A stretch of 64,000 nucleotides of DNA from JACKNG01 sp050184115 (GCA_050184115.1 JBFXAQ010000003.1:248001-312000); one strand, 5' to 3'. Numbered from the stretch's first letter, positions 19,527-28,647 are shown. Numbers and translations are program-made. The notes: generated from the sequence alone by a model not told the origin.

Positions 19527-20507
19527 ATGAAACTTGGCAGTCTCAGTTGCGGTGGCCGCGACGGTACCCTGGTGGTCACCGACGACGCGCTCACACGCGC
19601 CGTCGCGGTACCTACGATCGCGCCGACCCTGCAGCACGCGCTCGACGACTGGCGACGCGCCGAACCGGCTCTGCGCACCGTCGCCGCCGAGCTCGCCGCC
19701 GGCCGGCGCGCGGACGCCTTCGCCCTCGACCCGGCCGCGCTGGCCAGCCCGCTGCCGCGCGCTTTCCAGTTCCTCGACGGATCGGTCTACCTCCACCACA
19801 TGGAGAAGGCACGGCGCGCACGCGGCGCGGCGATGCCGGCCAACCATGACACCGAACCGCTCATGTACCAGGGTCTCTCCGACGGCTTCTGCGCGCCGCA
19901 CGGCATCATGCGCCTGCCGTCCGAGGACCTCGACATCGACTTCGAGGCGGAGATCGCCATCGTCACCGACGACGTGCCGATGGGTATCGACGCGGCCGCG
20001 GCGGCCGACCACGTCAAGCTGGTCATGCTGATGAACGACTACACCTGCCGCGCCCTGACGCGCACCGAGCTGCCGAAGGGCTTCGGCTTCGTGCAATCGA
20101 AACCGACCAGCGCGTTCTCGCCGGTCGCCGTCACCCCGGACGCGCTGGGCGCAGCCTGGGATGGCGCGCTCGTGCACGGCCGCCTGCGCTCGCAGGTCAA
20201 CGAACGCCGGATCGGCTCGCCGGACGCCGGTGTCGACGCCTTCTTCACCTACCCCCAGCTCATCGCCCACGCCGCGCGCACGCGCGCGCTCGGCGCCGGC
20301 ACCATCATCGCCGCCGGCGCGGTCTCCAATCGCGATCCGGCGACGGGCCATGGCTGCCTGGCCGAGGCGCGCTTCGACGACGAGCAGGCCGGCCGCACGC
20401 CGACGCCCTGGCTGCGTTTCGGTGACGTCGTACGTATCGAGATGCACGATGCCGACGGCCGCTCGATCTTCGGCGCCATCGTCAACCGCATCGCGGGCCC
20501 TGCATGA
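19527..20507 (+). CDS. Fumarylacetoacetate hydrolase family protein
   Basis: Metal-dependent hydrolase or isomerase that cleaves C-C bonds in 3-ketoacid-like products, 326 residues. The metal-site region DFEAEIAIVTDD is visible near residue 133, with the following KLVMLMNDYTCR and the late TIIAAGAVSNRDPATGHGC. ATG 19527 follows GGAGGAG. Its stop overlaps the P450 start (ATGA at 20504-20507), so both are coupled. Likely acts on a ring-opened or oxidised product; substrate unknown. Confidence 0.88.
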   Translation: MKLGSLSCGGRDGTLVVTDDALTRAVAVPTIAPTLQHALDDWRRAEPALRTVAAELAAGRRADAFALDPAALASPLPRAFQFLDGSVYLHHMEKARRARGAAMPANHDTEPLMYQGLSDGFCAPHGIMRLPSEDLDIDFEAEIAIVTDDVPMGIDAAAAADHVKLVMLMNDYTCRALTRTELPKGFGFVQSKPTSAFSPVAVTPDALGAAWDGALVHGRLRSQVNERRIGSPDAGVDAFFTYPQLIAHAARTRALGAGTIIAAGAVSNRDPATGHGCLAEARFDDEQAGRTPTPWLRFGDVVRIEMHDADGRSIFGAIVNRIAGPA

Positions 20508-21745
20508 GCCGTCTCACCGCGGCGACCGCCGGCGATTTCGTGCTCGCCACCAGCGACCACGCCTTCGCCAGCGACCCCTACTCCGACTTCGTCACGCTGC
20601 GCGAGCACGCGCCACTGTGCCGCCAGCCCGATGGCTCCTACCTGCTGACGCGTTACGCTGATCTGCTGCAGGTCTTCGGCGACCCGGCCCTGTTCAGCTC
20701 GGACAAGCGTGTCGACTTCAAGCCGCGCTTCGGCGACTCGCCGCTCTACGAGCACCACACGACCTCGATCGTGTTCAACGACCCGCCCTACCACACCCGC
20801 GTACGCCGCCTGCTGGCGCCGTTTTTCGCCCACCGCGTGCTGCGCCAGATGGAGGACAGCATCGCACGCATGGTCGACACCCTGCTCGACCGCGCCGCCG
20901 AACGCGGCACCATTGACGTCGCGCAAGAGTTCGCCACCGTGGTGCCGTTGAATCTCATCGGCGAACTGCTCGGCGTGCCCTACGACGAACGCAATCCCCT
21001 GCGCGCCTGGGCCAACGCCATCCTCGGCGCGCTGGAACCGGTGCGCTCGGCCGCGGAACTCGCCGAGGGCAACCAGGCGGTCGAGGACTTCAAGGCCTAC
21101 CTGCGTACGCTCATCGCGCGCAAGCGCGCCAATCCGCCCGGTGCCGACGCCATGGACGTGCTGTGGGCGCTGATCGAAGCGAGCGAGGGCGATGCCGACG
21201 ACGCCGACACCTTGAGCGAGCTGGAGATCCTGCACAACTCGATCTTCATGCTGAATGCCGGTCACGACACCACCGGCAGCCTCATCGCCAACGGCGTCGA
21301 TCTCCTGCTGCGCTACCCGGAGCAGCGTGCGCGCCTGCAGGCCGAGCCGACGCTGATCAAGTCGGCGGTGGAAGAGATGCTGCGTTTCGAGAGCCCGCTG
21401 CAGATCGGCAACCGGCGCACCACCGCACCGACCATCATCGGCGGCGTCGACATCCCCGCCGGCACCTTCCTGCATCTCGGCATCGCCGCGGCCAACCGCG
21501 ATCCGGCACAGTTCGAGCAACCCGAGACTTTCGACATCGCGCGCAACCCCAACAAGCACCTCGCCTTCGCCCACGGCATCCACACCTGCGCCGGCAACTC
21601 GGTCGCACGCATCGAGGCGCGCATCGCGTTTGCCAAGCTGCTCGAACGCTTCCCGCGTTTCGAGCGCGCCGGCGCCACGGTGCGCCCGCACCGCTCACGC
21701 TTCCGCGTCGTCGAATCGCTGCCGGTCAGGCTCAACCCGGCTTAA
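20504..21745 (+). CDS. Cytochrome P450
   Basis: Soluble bacterial P450 monooxygenase of 413 residues. Landmarks are the I-helix oxygen-binding motif AGHDTTGS, the K-helix ExxR (EEMLR) and the haem-thiolate loop FAHGIHTCAGNS with Cys362 as the ligand. No transmembrane anchor, consistent with a class I system fed by a ferredoxin; no ferredoxin or reductase gene is in the window. Translationally coupled to the FAH-family hydrolase, suggesting oxidation followed by cleavage in one route. Confidence 0.95.
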   Translation: MSRLTAATAGDFVLATSDHAFASDPYSDFVTLREHAPLCRQPDGSYLLTRYADLLQVFGDPALFSSDKRVDFKPRFGDSPLYEHHTTSIVFNDPPYHTRVRRLLAPFFAHRVLRQMEDSIARMVDTLLDRAAERGTIDVAQEFATVVPLNLIGELLGVPYDERNPLRAWANAILGALEPVRSAAELAEGNQAVEDFKAYLRTLIARKRANPPGADAMDVLWALIEASEGDADDADTLSELEILHNSIFMLNAGHDTTGSLIANGVDLLLRYPEQRARLQAEPTLIKSAVEEMLRFESPLQIGNRRTTAPTIIGGVDIPAGTFLHLGIAAANRDPAQFEQPETFDIARNPNKHLAFAHGIHTCAGNSVARIEARIAFAKLLERFPRFERAGATVRPHRSRFRVVESLPVRLNPA

Positions 21746-21851
21746 TGGTCGAACCGCGGCAAAGGGACTGAGCATGATGGCCGAGCGGCGGCAAGGGGTC
21801 TGACCCCGAAGGGACTGCAAGGGGTCTGACCCCGCACGGGGTCAGACCCCG
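21743..21851. repeat. Trailer repeats with three GGGGTCTGACCCC palindromes
   Basis: After the P450 stop a short segment (TGGTCGAACCGCGGCAAAGG) is repeated with changes at about 21775 and runs into palindromes GGGGTCTGACCCC at about 21795 and 21821 and CGGGGTCAGACCCCG at 21837-21851. This is a compact cluster of the repeat family seen after ligB. Confidence 0.8.
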
Positions 21852-21857
21852 TCGGGG

Positions 21858-21943
21858 AATTCGGGGACAGACCACGGTTTACTGGCCGCGGAGAACGTGG
21901 CCTGACCCCGAATTTTCCGTAAACCGTGGTCTGTCCCCGAATT
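21858..21943. repeat. Long perfect inverted repeat, GGGGACAGACC family
   Basis: Two perfect 25-base arms (21858-21882 and 21919-21943) containing GGGGACAGACCACGG and its complement, separated by 36 bases. It can form a long hairpin and lies between the convergent P450 and small secreted-protein genes, so it may also terminate transcription, although no T-tract is evident. A relative is at 54832-54927. Confidence 0.9.
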
Positions 21944-21981
21944 CGCTCGAATTCGCTACCCGGCCGTCACCGCGGCAACAG

Positions 21982-22419
21982 CTACTCGGCCGCCGGCACC
22001 GCCGGCGCCGCCTCGACCACCTCGGAATAGGGGCACTCGTTCTGCCGACAGAGCTCGTCGGCGAATTCGTACTTCGCTGCACAACCCTTCTCGAAGGGCT
22101 CGAGTTCCTCCTCGACCATCACCGCTAGACCGTCGGCGTACTGGTTGACGGCCTGGCCGAGTTCCTCGCCAGAGAGCGGCTTCCCGGTCAGGTTGGAATA
22201 GACCTGGGCGGCGAACATGCCGAACGCGAACGAGCGGTTGCCCCAGGTTTTCTGCTCGTCACCGAGCGCGGCTTCGCTCTTGATCGCCGCCAACGCCGAG
22301 CAGGTCATGGCACCGTCGAAGGCCTGTTTCAACTGCAAGCGCTGCTGTTCGGACGCGGGCTCTTCGGCCACGGCCATCGTCGAGACGAGGACACAGGTGA
22401 TAACGGACGGCAAGCGCAT
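21982..22419 (-). CDS. Small secreted protein of unknown function
   Basis: 145 residues with a signal peptide (MRLPSVITCVLVSTMAVA), then a helical, acidic mature protein with four cysteines (TCSALA, KGCAAK, LCRQNECPY) and an alanine/proline-rich end. I prefer ATG at 22419, preceded by GGAG, because it puts the signal peptide at the N terminus. No family recognised. Confidence 0.72.
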   Translation of the reverse strand: MRLPSVITCVLVSTMAVAEEPASEQQRLQLKQAFDGAMTCSALAAIKSEAALGDEQKTWGNRSFAFGMFAAQVYSNLTGKPLSGEELGQAVNQYADGLAVMVEEELEPFEKGCAAKYEFADELCRQNECPYSEVVEAAPAVPAAE

Positions 22420-22601
22420 GGGGACTCCGGGGAAGCGCGTTCGGGGCGGCGGCCGCCATTGTGCGCGGTCATCGACAACGGGTAAACGGAGCATGCAGGG
22501 CACGTTTCACCGTCGTGACGCACCACTCACCCGGTGCAGCCTTGCAAGCCCGGACGTGAATGCGCACGATGGACCCCGCTGAAAGAAACCGGACCCGCAT
22601 C

Positions 22602-23063
22602 ATGCCCGATTCCCAAACCAACGACGCTGCGAGGGCCGTCTTCGTCGGTACCTGGCAGCTGCTCGACAGCTACTCCGATCGCACCTCGGGGCGCGTGCCC
22701 TTCCCGCTCGGCGAGCGCGTCGTCGGCCGCATCAACTACGACGCCGCCGGCAACATGGCCGCGCAACTCATGGGTGAGGGCCGCCAGCCATTTTCCTCGC
22801 GCAATCCCCAGGAGGTCCCCGACGCCGAGTACCGCGAGGCCTTCCAGACCTACACCGCCTACTTCGGCACCTACACCGTCGATGCCGCCAACGGCACGGT
22901 GACGCACCACGTGCAGGGCGCTACGGTGCCGAACTGGCCCGGCCAGGACCAGGTGCGTTTCTACGAATTCTCGGGCGACAAGCTCACCCTGCGAACGCCG
23001 CCGATGCGCGGCAACGACGGCGAGAAGTCCGTCCACACACTGGTCTGGCAGAAGGTCGCCTGA
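22602..23063 (+). CDS. Lipocalin-like domain protein
   Basis: About 153 residues matching the lipocalin-like family of small beta-barrel proteins seen beside polyketide or secondary-metabolite genes: FVGTWQLLDSYS at the start, GRINYDAAGNMAAQLM and GTYTVDAANGTVTHHVQGA in the middle. Cytoplasmic, no signal peptide. The start is uncertain: ATG at 22569 and 22602 are both possible, neither with a strong ribosome-binding site. Function unknown; a binding or cyclase-like role is typical speculation for the family. Confidence 0.8.
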   Translation: MPDSQTNDAARAVFVGTWQLLDSYSDRTSGRVPFPLGERVVGRINYDAAGNMAAQLMGEGRQPFSSRNPQEVPDAEYREAFQTYTAYFGTYTVDAANGTVTHHVQGATVPNWPGQDQVRFYEFSGDKLTLRTPPMRGNDGEKSVHTLVWQKVA

Positions 23064-23235
23064 GGCAACGGCGGGCGCAGCGCCGCTGCCGCGAATCGCG
23101 CGGGTGCGGCACCGTCAAGCGGCTGGATTGAACGGGGGCAGCCCCCTCGGGGGTAAGGCCTGGGTTACCCGGCCACGGTGTTCAGGGCGGTCGACCGTCA
23201 CCGCCCCGCAGCGCGGGACGGCAAGCGCTCGGCGC

Positions 23236-24459
23236 TCAGCAGCGCCGGGGACGGCGGCCCCGGACCGCGAGACCGGCCAGCGCCGAGCCGAGCAGCCACG
23301 CCGCGGCCGGCAACGGCACGGGTGTCGTTACCAGGGCGAAAGGCGAGAAGTTGTCGACCGTTACGGTGATGGTATTGGCATCCGTGTCGAGAATCTGGAA
23401 AGGCGTCTCCCAGATGCCGTTGGTGAAGTGGACGATCGACAGCAGCGCTTCCTCACCGGGAGCGAGCAGGTTTTCGTCGTACTCGAAGATGACGGTCTGG
23501 ACGCCGCCGTCACCGGCGATGAGAGCGACATCGTAGAGCTGCGCGAAACCGTTGCCGGCGAGGTTCAGACCGACCACGTCGGGGAACTGGCCGTTGGCGA
23601 CGAGGTCCTCGACTTCGGTGATCGAGAACAGACCGTCACCGTTGGCGTCGGGGATCGGCACCCCGAAGAGGAATTCGTCGGTCGAATACCAGATGTTGTA
23701 GCCCTTCTGGCTGCCACCGATGAGTGAGCCGGCGAAAAAGCCCCGGGTGTTATCACTCGTATAGTCGTCGGCGAACAGCCACAGCCCGGCGTGGGTCCAG
23801 TTGGCGGGCAGGTGATTGGCAACCATGTCGTTGAGGTAGTCGGCGGCAGCCTGGTCGTGACCGGCGCCGAGAAAATCGAACTGCGCCGCGGTGGCCTGTT
23901 GCAGGCCGCTCCCGGCGTCATTGACGACGAAACCGCCGGCCGCCTGGTAGTCGTGCTCGGTATGCGTTCCCAACCATTGGTTGAATGGCCCGGTGTATTC
24001 GAAATCGGCCGTCCACTGCACGTACATGCGGCCATCCAGCGTCGCGCTCAACGAATGCGGCACGTTGGCGACGTTGGTGAGGTTGAACAGCGCCTGGTTG
24101 GTGTTCACCGAGGTTCCGCTCAGGGCAAAGCTGCGAACGTCAACCGAATTGCCGGTGACGACGAAGTTGTCCCAGGTCGAAGTGCCCGAAAAGAAGCCGG
24201 CCACGTCGAACTGCCCGAACGGCAGGTTGTAGGAGTAGGCGTAGGACAGGCTGCCGTTGGGGTTGGCATAGGCAGGAGGCACGCCGAAGTTGTTGACGAG
24301 GTCCGAATCGGACCCGCTGCCACGGATGTAGCCATCGCCGAGATTACCGCCATGACCAATGGCAGCGGTGACGTCGAAAGTCTGGTAGGTGATGGCCTGG
24401 GCCGCAGGGTGGGCCAGGGCGCCGAGCATGGCGACCGTGAACAGGGCTTTATGAGACAT
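23236..24459 (-). CDS. VPLPA-CTERM sorted surface protein
   Basis: Exported protein of 407 residues with a signal peptide (LFTVAMLGALAHPAAQA) and a C-terminal sorting tail: VPLPAAAWLLGSALAGLAV followed by RGRRPRR, the VPLPA variant of PEP-CTERM, recognised by an exosortase. The mature part is beta-rich with an EF-hand-like calcium loop PDANGDGLFSITEVEDL near residue 290. ATG at 24459 has a strong GGAGGG site. Probably extracellular-matrix or envelope associated; the target is unknown. No exosortase gene lies in the window. Confidence 0.88.
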   Translation of the reverse strand: MSHKALFTVAMLGALAHPAAQAITYQTFDVTAAIGHGGNLGDGYIRGSGSDSDLVNNFGVPPAYANPNGSLSYAYSYNLPFGQFDVAGFFSGTSTWDNFVVTGNSVDVRSFALSGTSVNTNQALFNLTNVANVPHSLSATLDGRMYVQWTADFEYTGPFNQWLGTHTEHDYQAAGGFVVNDAGSGLQQATAAQFDFLGAGHDQAAADYLNDMVANHLPANWTHAGLWLFADDYTSDNTRGFFAGSLIGGSQKGYNIWYSTDEFLFGVPIPDANGDGLFSITEVEDLVANGQFPDVVGLNLAGNGFAQLYDVALIAGDGGVQTVIFEYDENLLAPGEEALLSIVHFTNGIWETPFQILDTDANTITVTVDNFSPFALVTTPVPLPAAAWLLGSALAGLAVRGRRPRRC

Positions 24460-24843
24460 CGCGGATCCCTCCATTGAACACCCGACCAATCGTGGCGTTG
24501 GTCGGCTGTACCACCACGCGCCACGTGGCCTGTCTTTGTACACGCCTGCGCGCGAGCCGTCCATCCGGGATGGGGAGGACACGGGCTGGCAGGCTCCTCG
24601 CCTCCTGCGCGGCGCTTCCCTCAGGGCAGGCCGAGACTCGCTAGCCGGCGGCAAAGGCCCGCCCGCAGACGAGTTCCCTGGTCAGCCCAGCGCGGACGGC
24701 GACGGGTGGTCGAAGCCATAGCCAATGACTATTGAATGCAAAGAAGCAATCAAATTCTCTTTCGATGGCCGCGGCCCTAGATTCTGTGTCGAACGCGGCG
24801 CGCGACTGCGCCGCAGCAAGCCAGACCCTCAGGAGATTCGACC
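24460..24843. other. Intergenic region with a leader hairpin, no gene seen
   Basis: Gap between divergent genes. It contains an inverted repeat CCGACCAA (24482-24489) and TTGGTCGG (24498-24505) in the leader of the VPLPA-CTERM gene, which could be an operator or RNA hairpin, and an AT-rich stretch near 24728-24765 that may hold the promoter of the small secreted protein. No coding frame is credible. Confidence 0.5.
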
Positions 24844-25077
24844 ATGAAACAGATTGCCGCCATTGCCGTCGCCGCCGTCGTCGCGTGGAGCCCGGCCCAG
24901 GCAGCCGGCTTCCAGCCCTGGGCCGGCCGGACCGCCAATGAACGTGCCGATGCCGTACAAGCCGGGGTCGTTACTCGCCCCTACTACCGCCCCGCGAGAC
25001 CGACCGTCGAGGACGCCCGCCAGTCACCCCAGGCCGAGGTCGTCATCAAGCCCTGGTACACCGGCGACCGCGTCTGA
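24844..25077 (+). CDS. Small secreted protein with a repeated PYY/PWY motif
   Basis: 77 residues: a signal peptide (QIAAIAVAAVVAWSPAQA) and a short mature part of about 57 residues. The mature part contains two similar segments, VVTRPYYRPA and VVIKPWYTGD, about 25 residues apart. AGGAG precedes the ATG. No family recognised; it could be a small periplasmic or matrix protein. No cysteines remain after processing. Confidence 0.65.
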   Translation: MKQIAAIAVAAVVAWSPAQAAGFQPWAGRTANERADAVQAGVVTRPYYRPARPTVEDARQSPQAEVVIKPWYTGDRV

Positions 25078-25138
25078 AAGGGCACATGTCCGGCTCATCC
25101 CGCGGGGCATCACAAGGTCGTCCCGAGGGTCACGGTGC

Positions 25139-25516
25139 TCAGGTGCGTGTCTGCACGAGCCACGTGAGCCACAAGAGGCCGAGCGCGAGATCGCCGGTAG
25201 CGAGCGCCGCGAGACGCGGTGCCGCCGAACCCGTGAGCGCGAGCGCGACGGCGATGACGAACACCCCGCACTTGCCAATGGCGAGCATGCCGACCAGGGG
25301 ACGGTCGAGTTCGCGCCGCTGGGCGAGCCACGCGTAGGTGAAACCGAACAGCGCGACGAGCCAGGCAACGAGCGCGGTGTAGACCGCCGGTGCCGAGGAT
25401 GGCAGCCCGGCCGCTTGCGCCGGCGCTGCGCCCGGTACCGCGAACAACGCCGCCGCCCCAAGGTTGAAAGGACAGCTCACCCACAGCGTGAGGCGAACCC
25501 AGTTCTCTTTGATCAT
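25139..25516 (-). CDS. Small four-helix membrane protein
   Basis: 125 residues with four predicted membrane spans (about 8-30, 44-64, 75-95, 100-120), short loops and a charged QRRELDRP loop in the middle. ATG at 25516 is preceded by GGGGAGGG. No function can be assigned. Confidence 0.75.
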   Translation of the reverse strand: MIKENWVRLTLWVSCPFNLGAAALFAVPGAAPAQAAGLPSSAPAVYTALVAWLVALFGFTYAWLAQRRELDRPLVGMLAIGKCGVFVIAVALALTGSAAPRLAALATGDLALGLLWLTWLVQTRT

Positions 25517-25567
25517 TGTCCGCCCTCCCCGGCGTCCATAGGCAGCGCGGCCGAACGAGTCAAACCT

Positions 25568-25637
25568 CGGGGTCAGACCCCGTCCGGGACGCGTTCTGCT
25601 TCACGATCAGCAACTTGACGGCCGGGGTCTGACCCCG
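25568..25637. repeat. Paired GGGGTCAGACCCC palindromes
   Basis: CGGGGTCAGACCCCG at 25568-25582 and CCGGGGTCTGACCCCGG around 25622-25638, the second preceded by ATCAGCAACTTGAC, a form of the box that precedes many of these elements. They lie in the gap beside the acyl-CoA dehydrogenase gene end. Confidence 0.88.
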
Positions 25638-25665
25638 GGGCAGGCGCGATCGCGGGCGGCGACGC

Positions 25666-26859
25666 TCAGCCGCCGGCTTCCTTGAGCAGTTCGCCGGCGA
25701 TGATGACCTGGCGGATCTGGTTGGAACCGGCGGCGATCTCGCCGACCTTGCCGCTGCGGTAGAGCCGGTTGACCTCGGTCTCGCGCATGAACCCCATGCC
25801 ACCGTGGATCTGCACGGCCTGGTCGAGCACCCGCATGCAGCCGCGCCCGGCGGCGAGCAGCGCCGCCGCCGAACGCTTGTGGATGGCGCCGCGCCCGCCC
25901 TCGCCCTCGGGCAGGTCGACGATCTCGCGGCCGACCTGGTAGGTCAGCGCACGCATGCACTCGATCTCGGTGTACATGTCGGCGAGCATCGCCTGGACCA
26001 TCTGGAACTGGCCGATGGGCTGGCCGAATTGCTTGCGCTGGGTGCTGTACTCGAGCGCGAGATCGAACGCGCGCTGGGCGAGACCGATGTCGAAGAAGGC
26101 GCCGATGACGCGCTCGATGTCGAGCCCGCTCATCATGACGACGTGGCCCTGGTTCTCCGCGCCGACAAGGTTGCCGGCCGGCACGCGACAGTCGTCGAAC
26201 ACCAGTTCGCCGGTCGGACTGCCGCGCCAGCCCATCTTGTCGAGCTTCTGCGCGACCGAGAAACCGGGGAACGTCTTCTCGACGATGAAGGCGGAGATCC
26301 CCTTCTGGCGCTTTTCCGGCGCGGTCTTGGCGTAGACCAGCAGGACATCGGCGACCGGGCCGTTGGTGATGAACAGCTTGCGCCCGTTCAGGACGTAATC
26401 GTCGCCGTCGCGCCGCGCGGTGGTCGCCATCGACCCGAGCGCGTCGGAACCGGCGCCCGGTTCGGTCATGCCGAGCGCGCCGATCACCGAGCCGTCGCAG
26501 AAGCGCGACAGGTAGCGCTGCTTCTGATCGGCGTTGGCGTTGCGCACGAGGTTGTGCAGGCACAGGTTGTCGCTCGCCAGCATGCCGGCCGAGATCGAAT
26601 GGTTCCAGTAGGCGATGGCTTCGCTGATGAAGCACTGCGCGAGCACGTCGAGGCCGGCACCGCCGTATTCCACCGGTACGGTCACGCCGAGCAGGCCCTG
26701 GCCGGCCAGCGCGCGGAACTCGGTCTCGGGGAACCAGTCGTCGTTGTCCATGCGCTCGCACAGCGGGTAGAGCTCCTCGCGCGCATAGCGGTAGGCGGCG
26801 TCGTAGATCGCCTGGTAATCGTCGTCGAAGCCGAAGGCGGCGAGGTTGGGGACGGTCAT
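25666..26859 (-). CDS. Acyl-CoA dehydrogenase, isovaleryl/citronellyl type
   Basis: FAD-dependent acyl-CoA dehydrogenase of 397 residues. Glu249 in GLDIERVIG aligns with the isovaleryl-type catalytic base and the medium-chain Glu position is replaced (GEIAAGSNQIRQVIIAG), suggesting a branched-chain or terpenoid acyl-CoA substrate. FAD motifs ALGMTEPGAGSD and LFITNG are present. It runs on the minus strand after the thiolase-like gene, 115 bases away, and probably acts in the same route. It is clearly distinct from the first isovaleryl-CoA dehydrogenase. Confidence 0.9.
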   Translation of the reverse strand: MTVPNLAAFGFDDDYQAIYDAAYRYAREELYPLCERMDNDDWFPETEFRALAGQGLLGVTVPVEYGGAGLDVLAQCFISEAIAYWNHSISAGMLASDNLCLHNLVRNANADQKQRYLSRFCDGSVIGALGMTEPGAGSDALGSMATTARRDGDDYVLNGRKLFITNGPVADVLLVYAKTAPEKRQKGISAFIVEKTFPGFSVAQKLDKMGWRGSPTGELVFDDCRVPAGNLVGAENQGHVVMMSGLDIERVIGAFFDIGLAQRAFDLALEYSTQRKQFGQPIGQFQMVQAMLADMYTEIECMRALTYQVGREIVDLPEGEGGRGAIHKRSAAALLAAGRGCMRVLDQAVQIHGGMGFMRETEVNRLYRSGKVGEIAAGSNQIRQVIIAGELLKEAGG

Positions 26860-26942
26860 GGCTGTGGTTCCCGGAGTTCGAAGGTGGTCGCGTGACAGGC
26901 TCCGTCGAGCCCGTCGCCATCCGGCTGTCGTGCTCGCGAATC

Positions 26943-26975
26943 AAGCACTTGAACCGCGGTGTCAGACACCGCGGT
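26943..26975. repeat. Palindromic element touching the thiolase stop codon
   Basis: AAGCACTTGA box followed by the perfect 23-base palindrome with core CCGCGGTGTCAGACACCGCGG (26953-26975). Its last base is part of the stop codon of the minus-strand thiolase-like gene, so the element sits directly against the 3' end of the gene. Confidence 0.9.
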
Positions 26976-28513
26976 CAGGCGGCGTCGAAATGATTGACGC
27001 CATCGGCGTGGCGCACGGTTACCGGCGCACCGATCGGCTGCGCTGCGAAGAGCAGGTCCAGCGCGCGCGCCGAACCCGGTTCCATCACGGCGAGGAAGCG
27101 CCGGTTGTCGGCGGCGAGCCGCCCCACCACGTAGCCGCCCGAGCGCTCGCCCTTCGCGTAGAGCGCGGCGTAGGACTCGATCGTGCCCGCGCCTGTCGCC
27201 TGCTCGGCGATGACGACATCGGTCTCCTTCGCCGCACGCTTCTCCGCTGCGCTCGAGCGCGGCTGCCAGGCGCCGTCGAGGCGGCGGCTGTAGACGCCGA
27301 CCGAATGCTTGGAGAGGTAACCGCCGTTGGCGGCGACCAGTGCATGAGCGTCGTGCTTGCCGCGCAGCTGGGCCACGACCTCGGCGATGGCATGCAGCGA
27401 GTAGTTGTTGCCGCAGCCACCGAAGAAGGGCAGACCGCCGGTCAGCGTGAGCGCGCGACCCGACTCGGGATCGATGCCGAGGTGCTCGCAGGCGGCGGTG
27501 ACCGCAATCGGGAAGCAGCTGTAGAGATCGAGATGGGTGAGCTGGTCGGTGGTGAGGCCGGCATCGTCCAGGGCGCGGCGGATGGCGAGCCCCTGCGCGC
27601 GCGAGGTCGCGAGCCGCGGCCGATGGCTGACGAAGAGATCGTCGCAATCGGCATAGGCATTGAGATAGACCCAGTTGGCCTCGGGGATGCCGAGTTCGCG
27701 CGCGAGGCCGACCGAGGTCAGCACCACCGCCGCGCCCTGGTTGACGGCGTCCTGCGCGACCATCCACTTGTTGTAGGGTTCGCAGAGCTGGAAGTTGCCC
27801 TTCGACGGCGTGGCGATGAAATCGGCGTCGAGTGCCTCGGGGAACTGGGCATAGGGGTTGCTCGCCGCCACCGCGCTGAACGGCGCGAAGACGCGTCCGA
27901 TGCGCGCGCGGTAGTCGTCGTTCGTCAGCCCGAGTTCGTGGCGCAGCACCTGCTCGAACAGGCAGTAGACCTGGATGGGATAGGTGATGCCGTGGGCGGT
28001 CTCCCAGGCGTTGGTCATGGGATCTTCCGGCCACAGGTCCTCGTACTCGCCGTCGACCTCCTCGTGCCAGTCGAAGCTCACCCCCGCGCGCTGCGCGTTG
28101 CGGATCGTGGCCAACGCCTCGGCGCCGGTCAGCACGGCCATACGCGTCGCGCCGGCATGGATGGCCTCGCACACCTGGTTGACCAGGCGCTGCGGCGTCT
28201 CGCCGCCGACCTCGGCGTAGATCGCGCGCCGCGGCTTCACGCCGAGGCGGTTGGCGACCGACCACGGCATGTTGTTCGAGCAGCCGAACGGGTTCGGCCA
28301 CATCACGGTGTCGCGCACGGAATGCTCGAACAGGCGCGCCACGGCGAGGACGTCGACGTGGGCTTCGAGCGGCTGCGTGGCACCGGCATGGGCGAGCGCG
28401 CGGCGGGCGGCCTCGGCGGCGATGTCGGCCGGCGACAGGCTGCGCCCGGGCGCGGGCGGTTCGCGATCGACGTACTGGCCGGCGCCGACCAGGATCGGGG
28501 TGGAATCGTGCAT
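26975..28513 (-). CDS. Thiolase-like (acetyl-CoA acetyltransferase family) protein
   Basis: Thiolase-superfamily protein of about 512 residues, longer than classical thiolases because of a C-terminal extension (residues about 420-512). It begins TPILVGAGQYVDREPP and has LDLYSCFPIAVTAACEHLG and GGCGNNYSLHAIAEV, matching the SCP2-thiolase-like group where the nucleophilic cysteine position differs from FadA. Probably cleaves or forms a ketoacyl-CoA, or acts as a modified thiolase in sterol/terpenoid side-chain degradation. ATG at 28513 follows GGGGAG. Confidence 0.85.
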   Translation of the reverse strand: MHDSTPILVGAGQYVDREPPAPGRSLSPADIAAEAARRALAHAGATQPLEAHVDVLAVARLFEHSVRDTVMWPNPFGCSNNMPWSVANRLGVKPRRAIYAEVGGETPQRLVNQVCEAIHAGATRMAVLTGAEALATIRNAQRAGVSFDWHEEVDGEYEDLWPEDPMTNAWETAHGITYPIQVYCLFEQVLRHELGLTNDDYRARIGRVFAPFSAVAASNPYAQFPEALDADFIATPSKGNFQLCEPYNKWMVAQDAVNQGAAVVLTSVGLARELGIPEANWVYLNAYADCDDLFVSHRPRLATSRAQGLAIRRALDDAGLTTDQLTHLDLYSCFPIAVTAACEHLGIDPESGRALTLTGGLPFFGGCGNNYSLHAIAEVVAQLRGKHDAHALVAANGGYLSKHSVGVYSRRLDGAWQPRSSAAEKRAAKETDVVIAEQATGAGTIESYAALYAKGERSGGYVVGRLAADNRRFLAVMEPGSARALDLLFAAQPIGAPVTVRHADGVNHFDAA

Positions 28514-28647
28514 TGGAATCGGGCTCCCCTCGGACGGAACGGCTGCGTGATGACGGCCGCGGGTGGTGCGCGCCCCACGCGGGCGGGACAATGATGCAAC
28601 CGCGAACCGGCCGCCAACATAATCCACCCCGACGCCTTTGTGTACCG

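Noticed and set aside
21743..21943. CRISPR array
   Set aside because: The repeats are palindromic, irregularly spaced and dispersed; there are no unique spacers of constant length and no cas genes.
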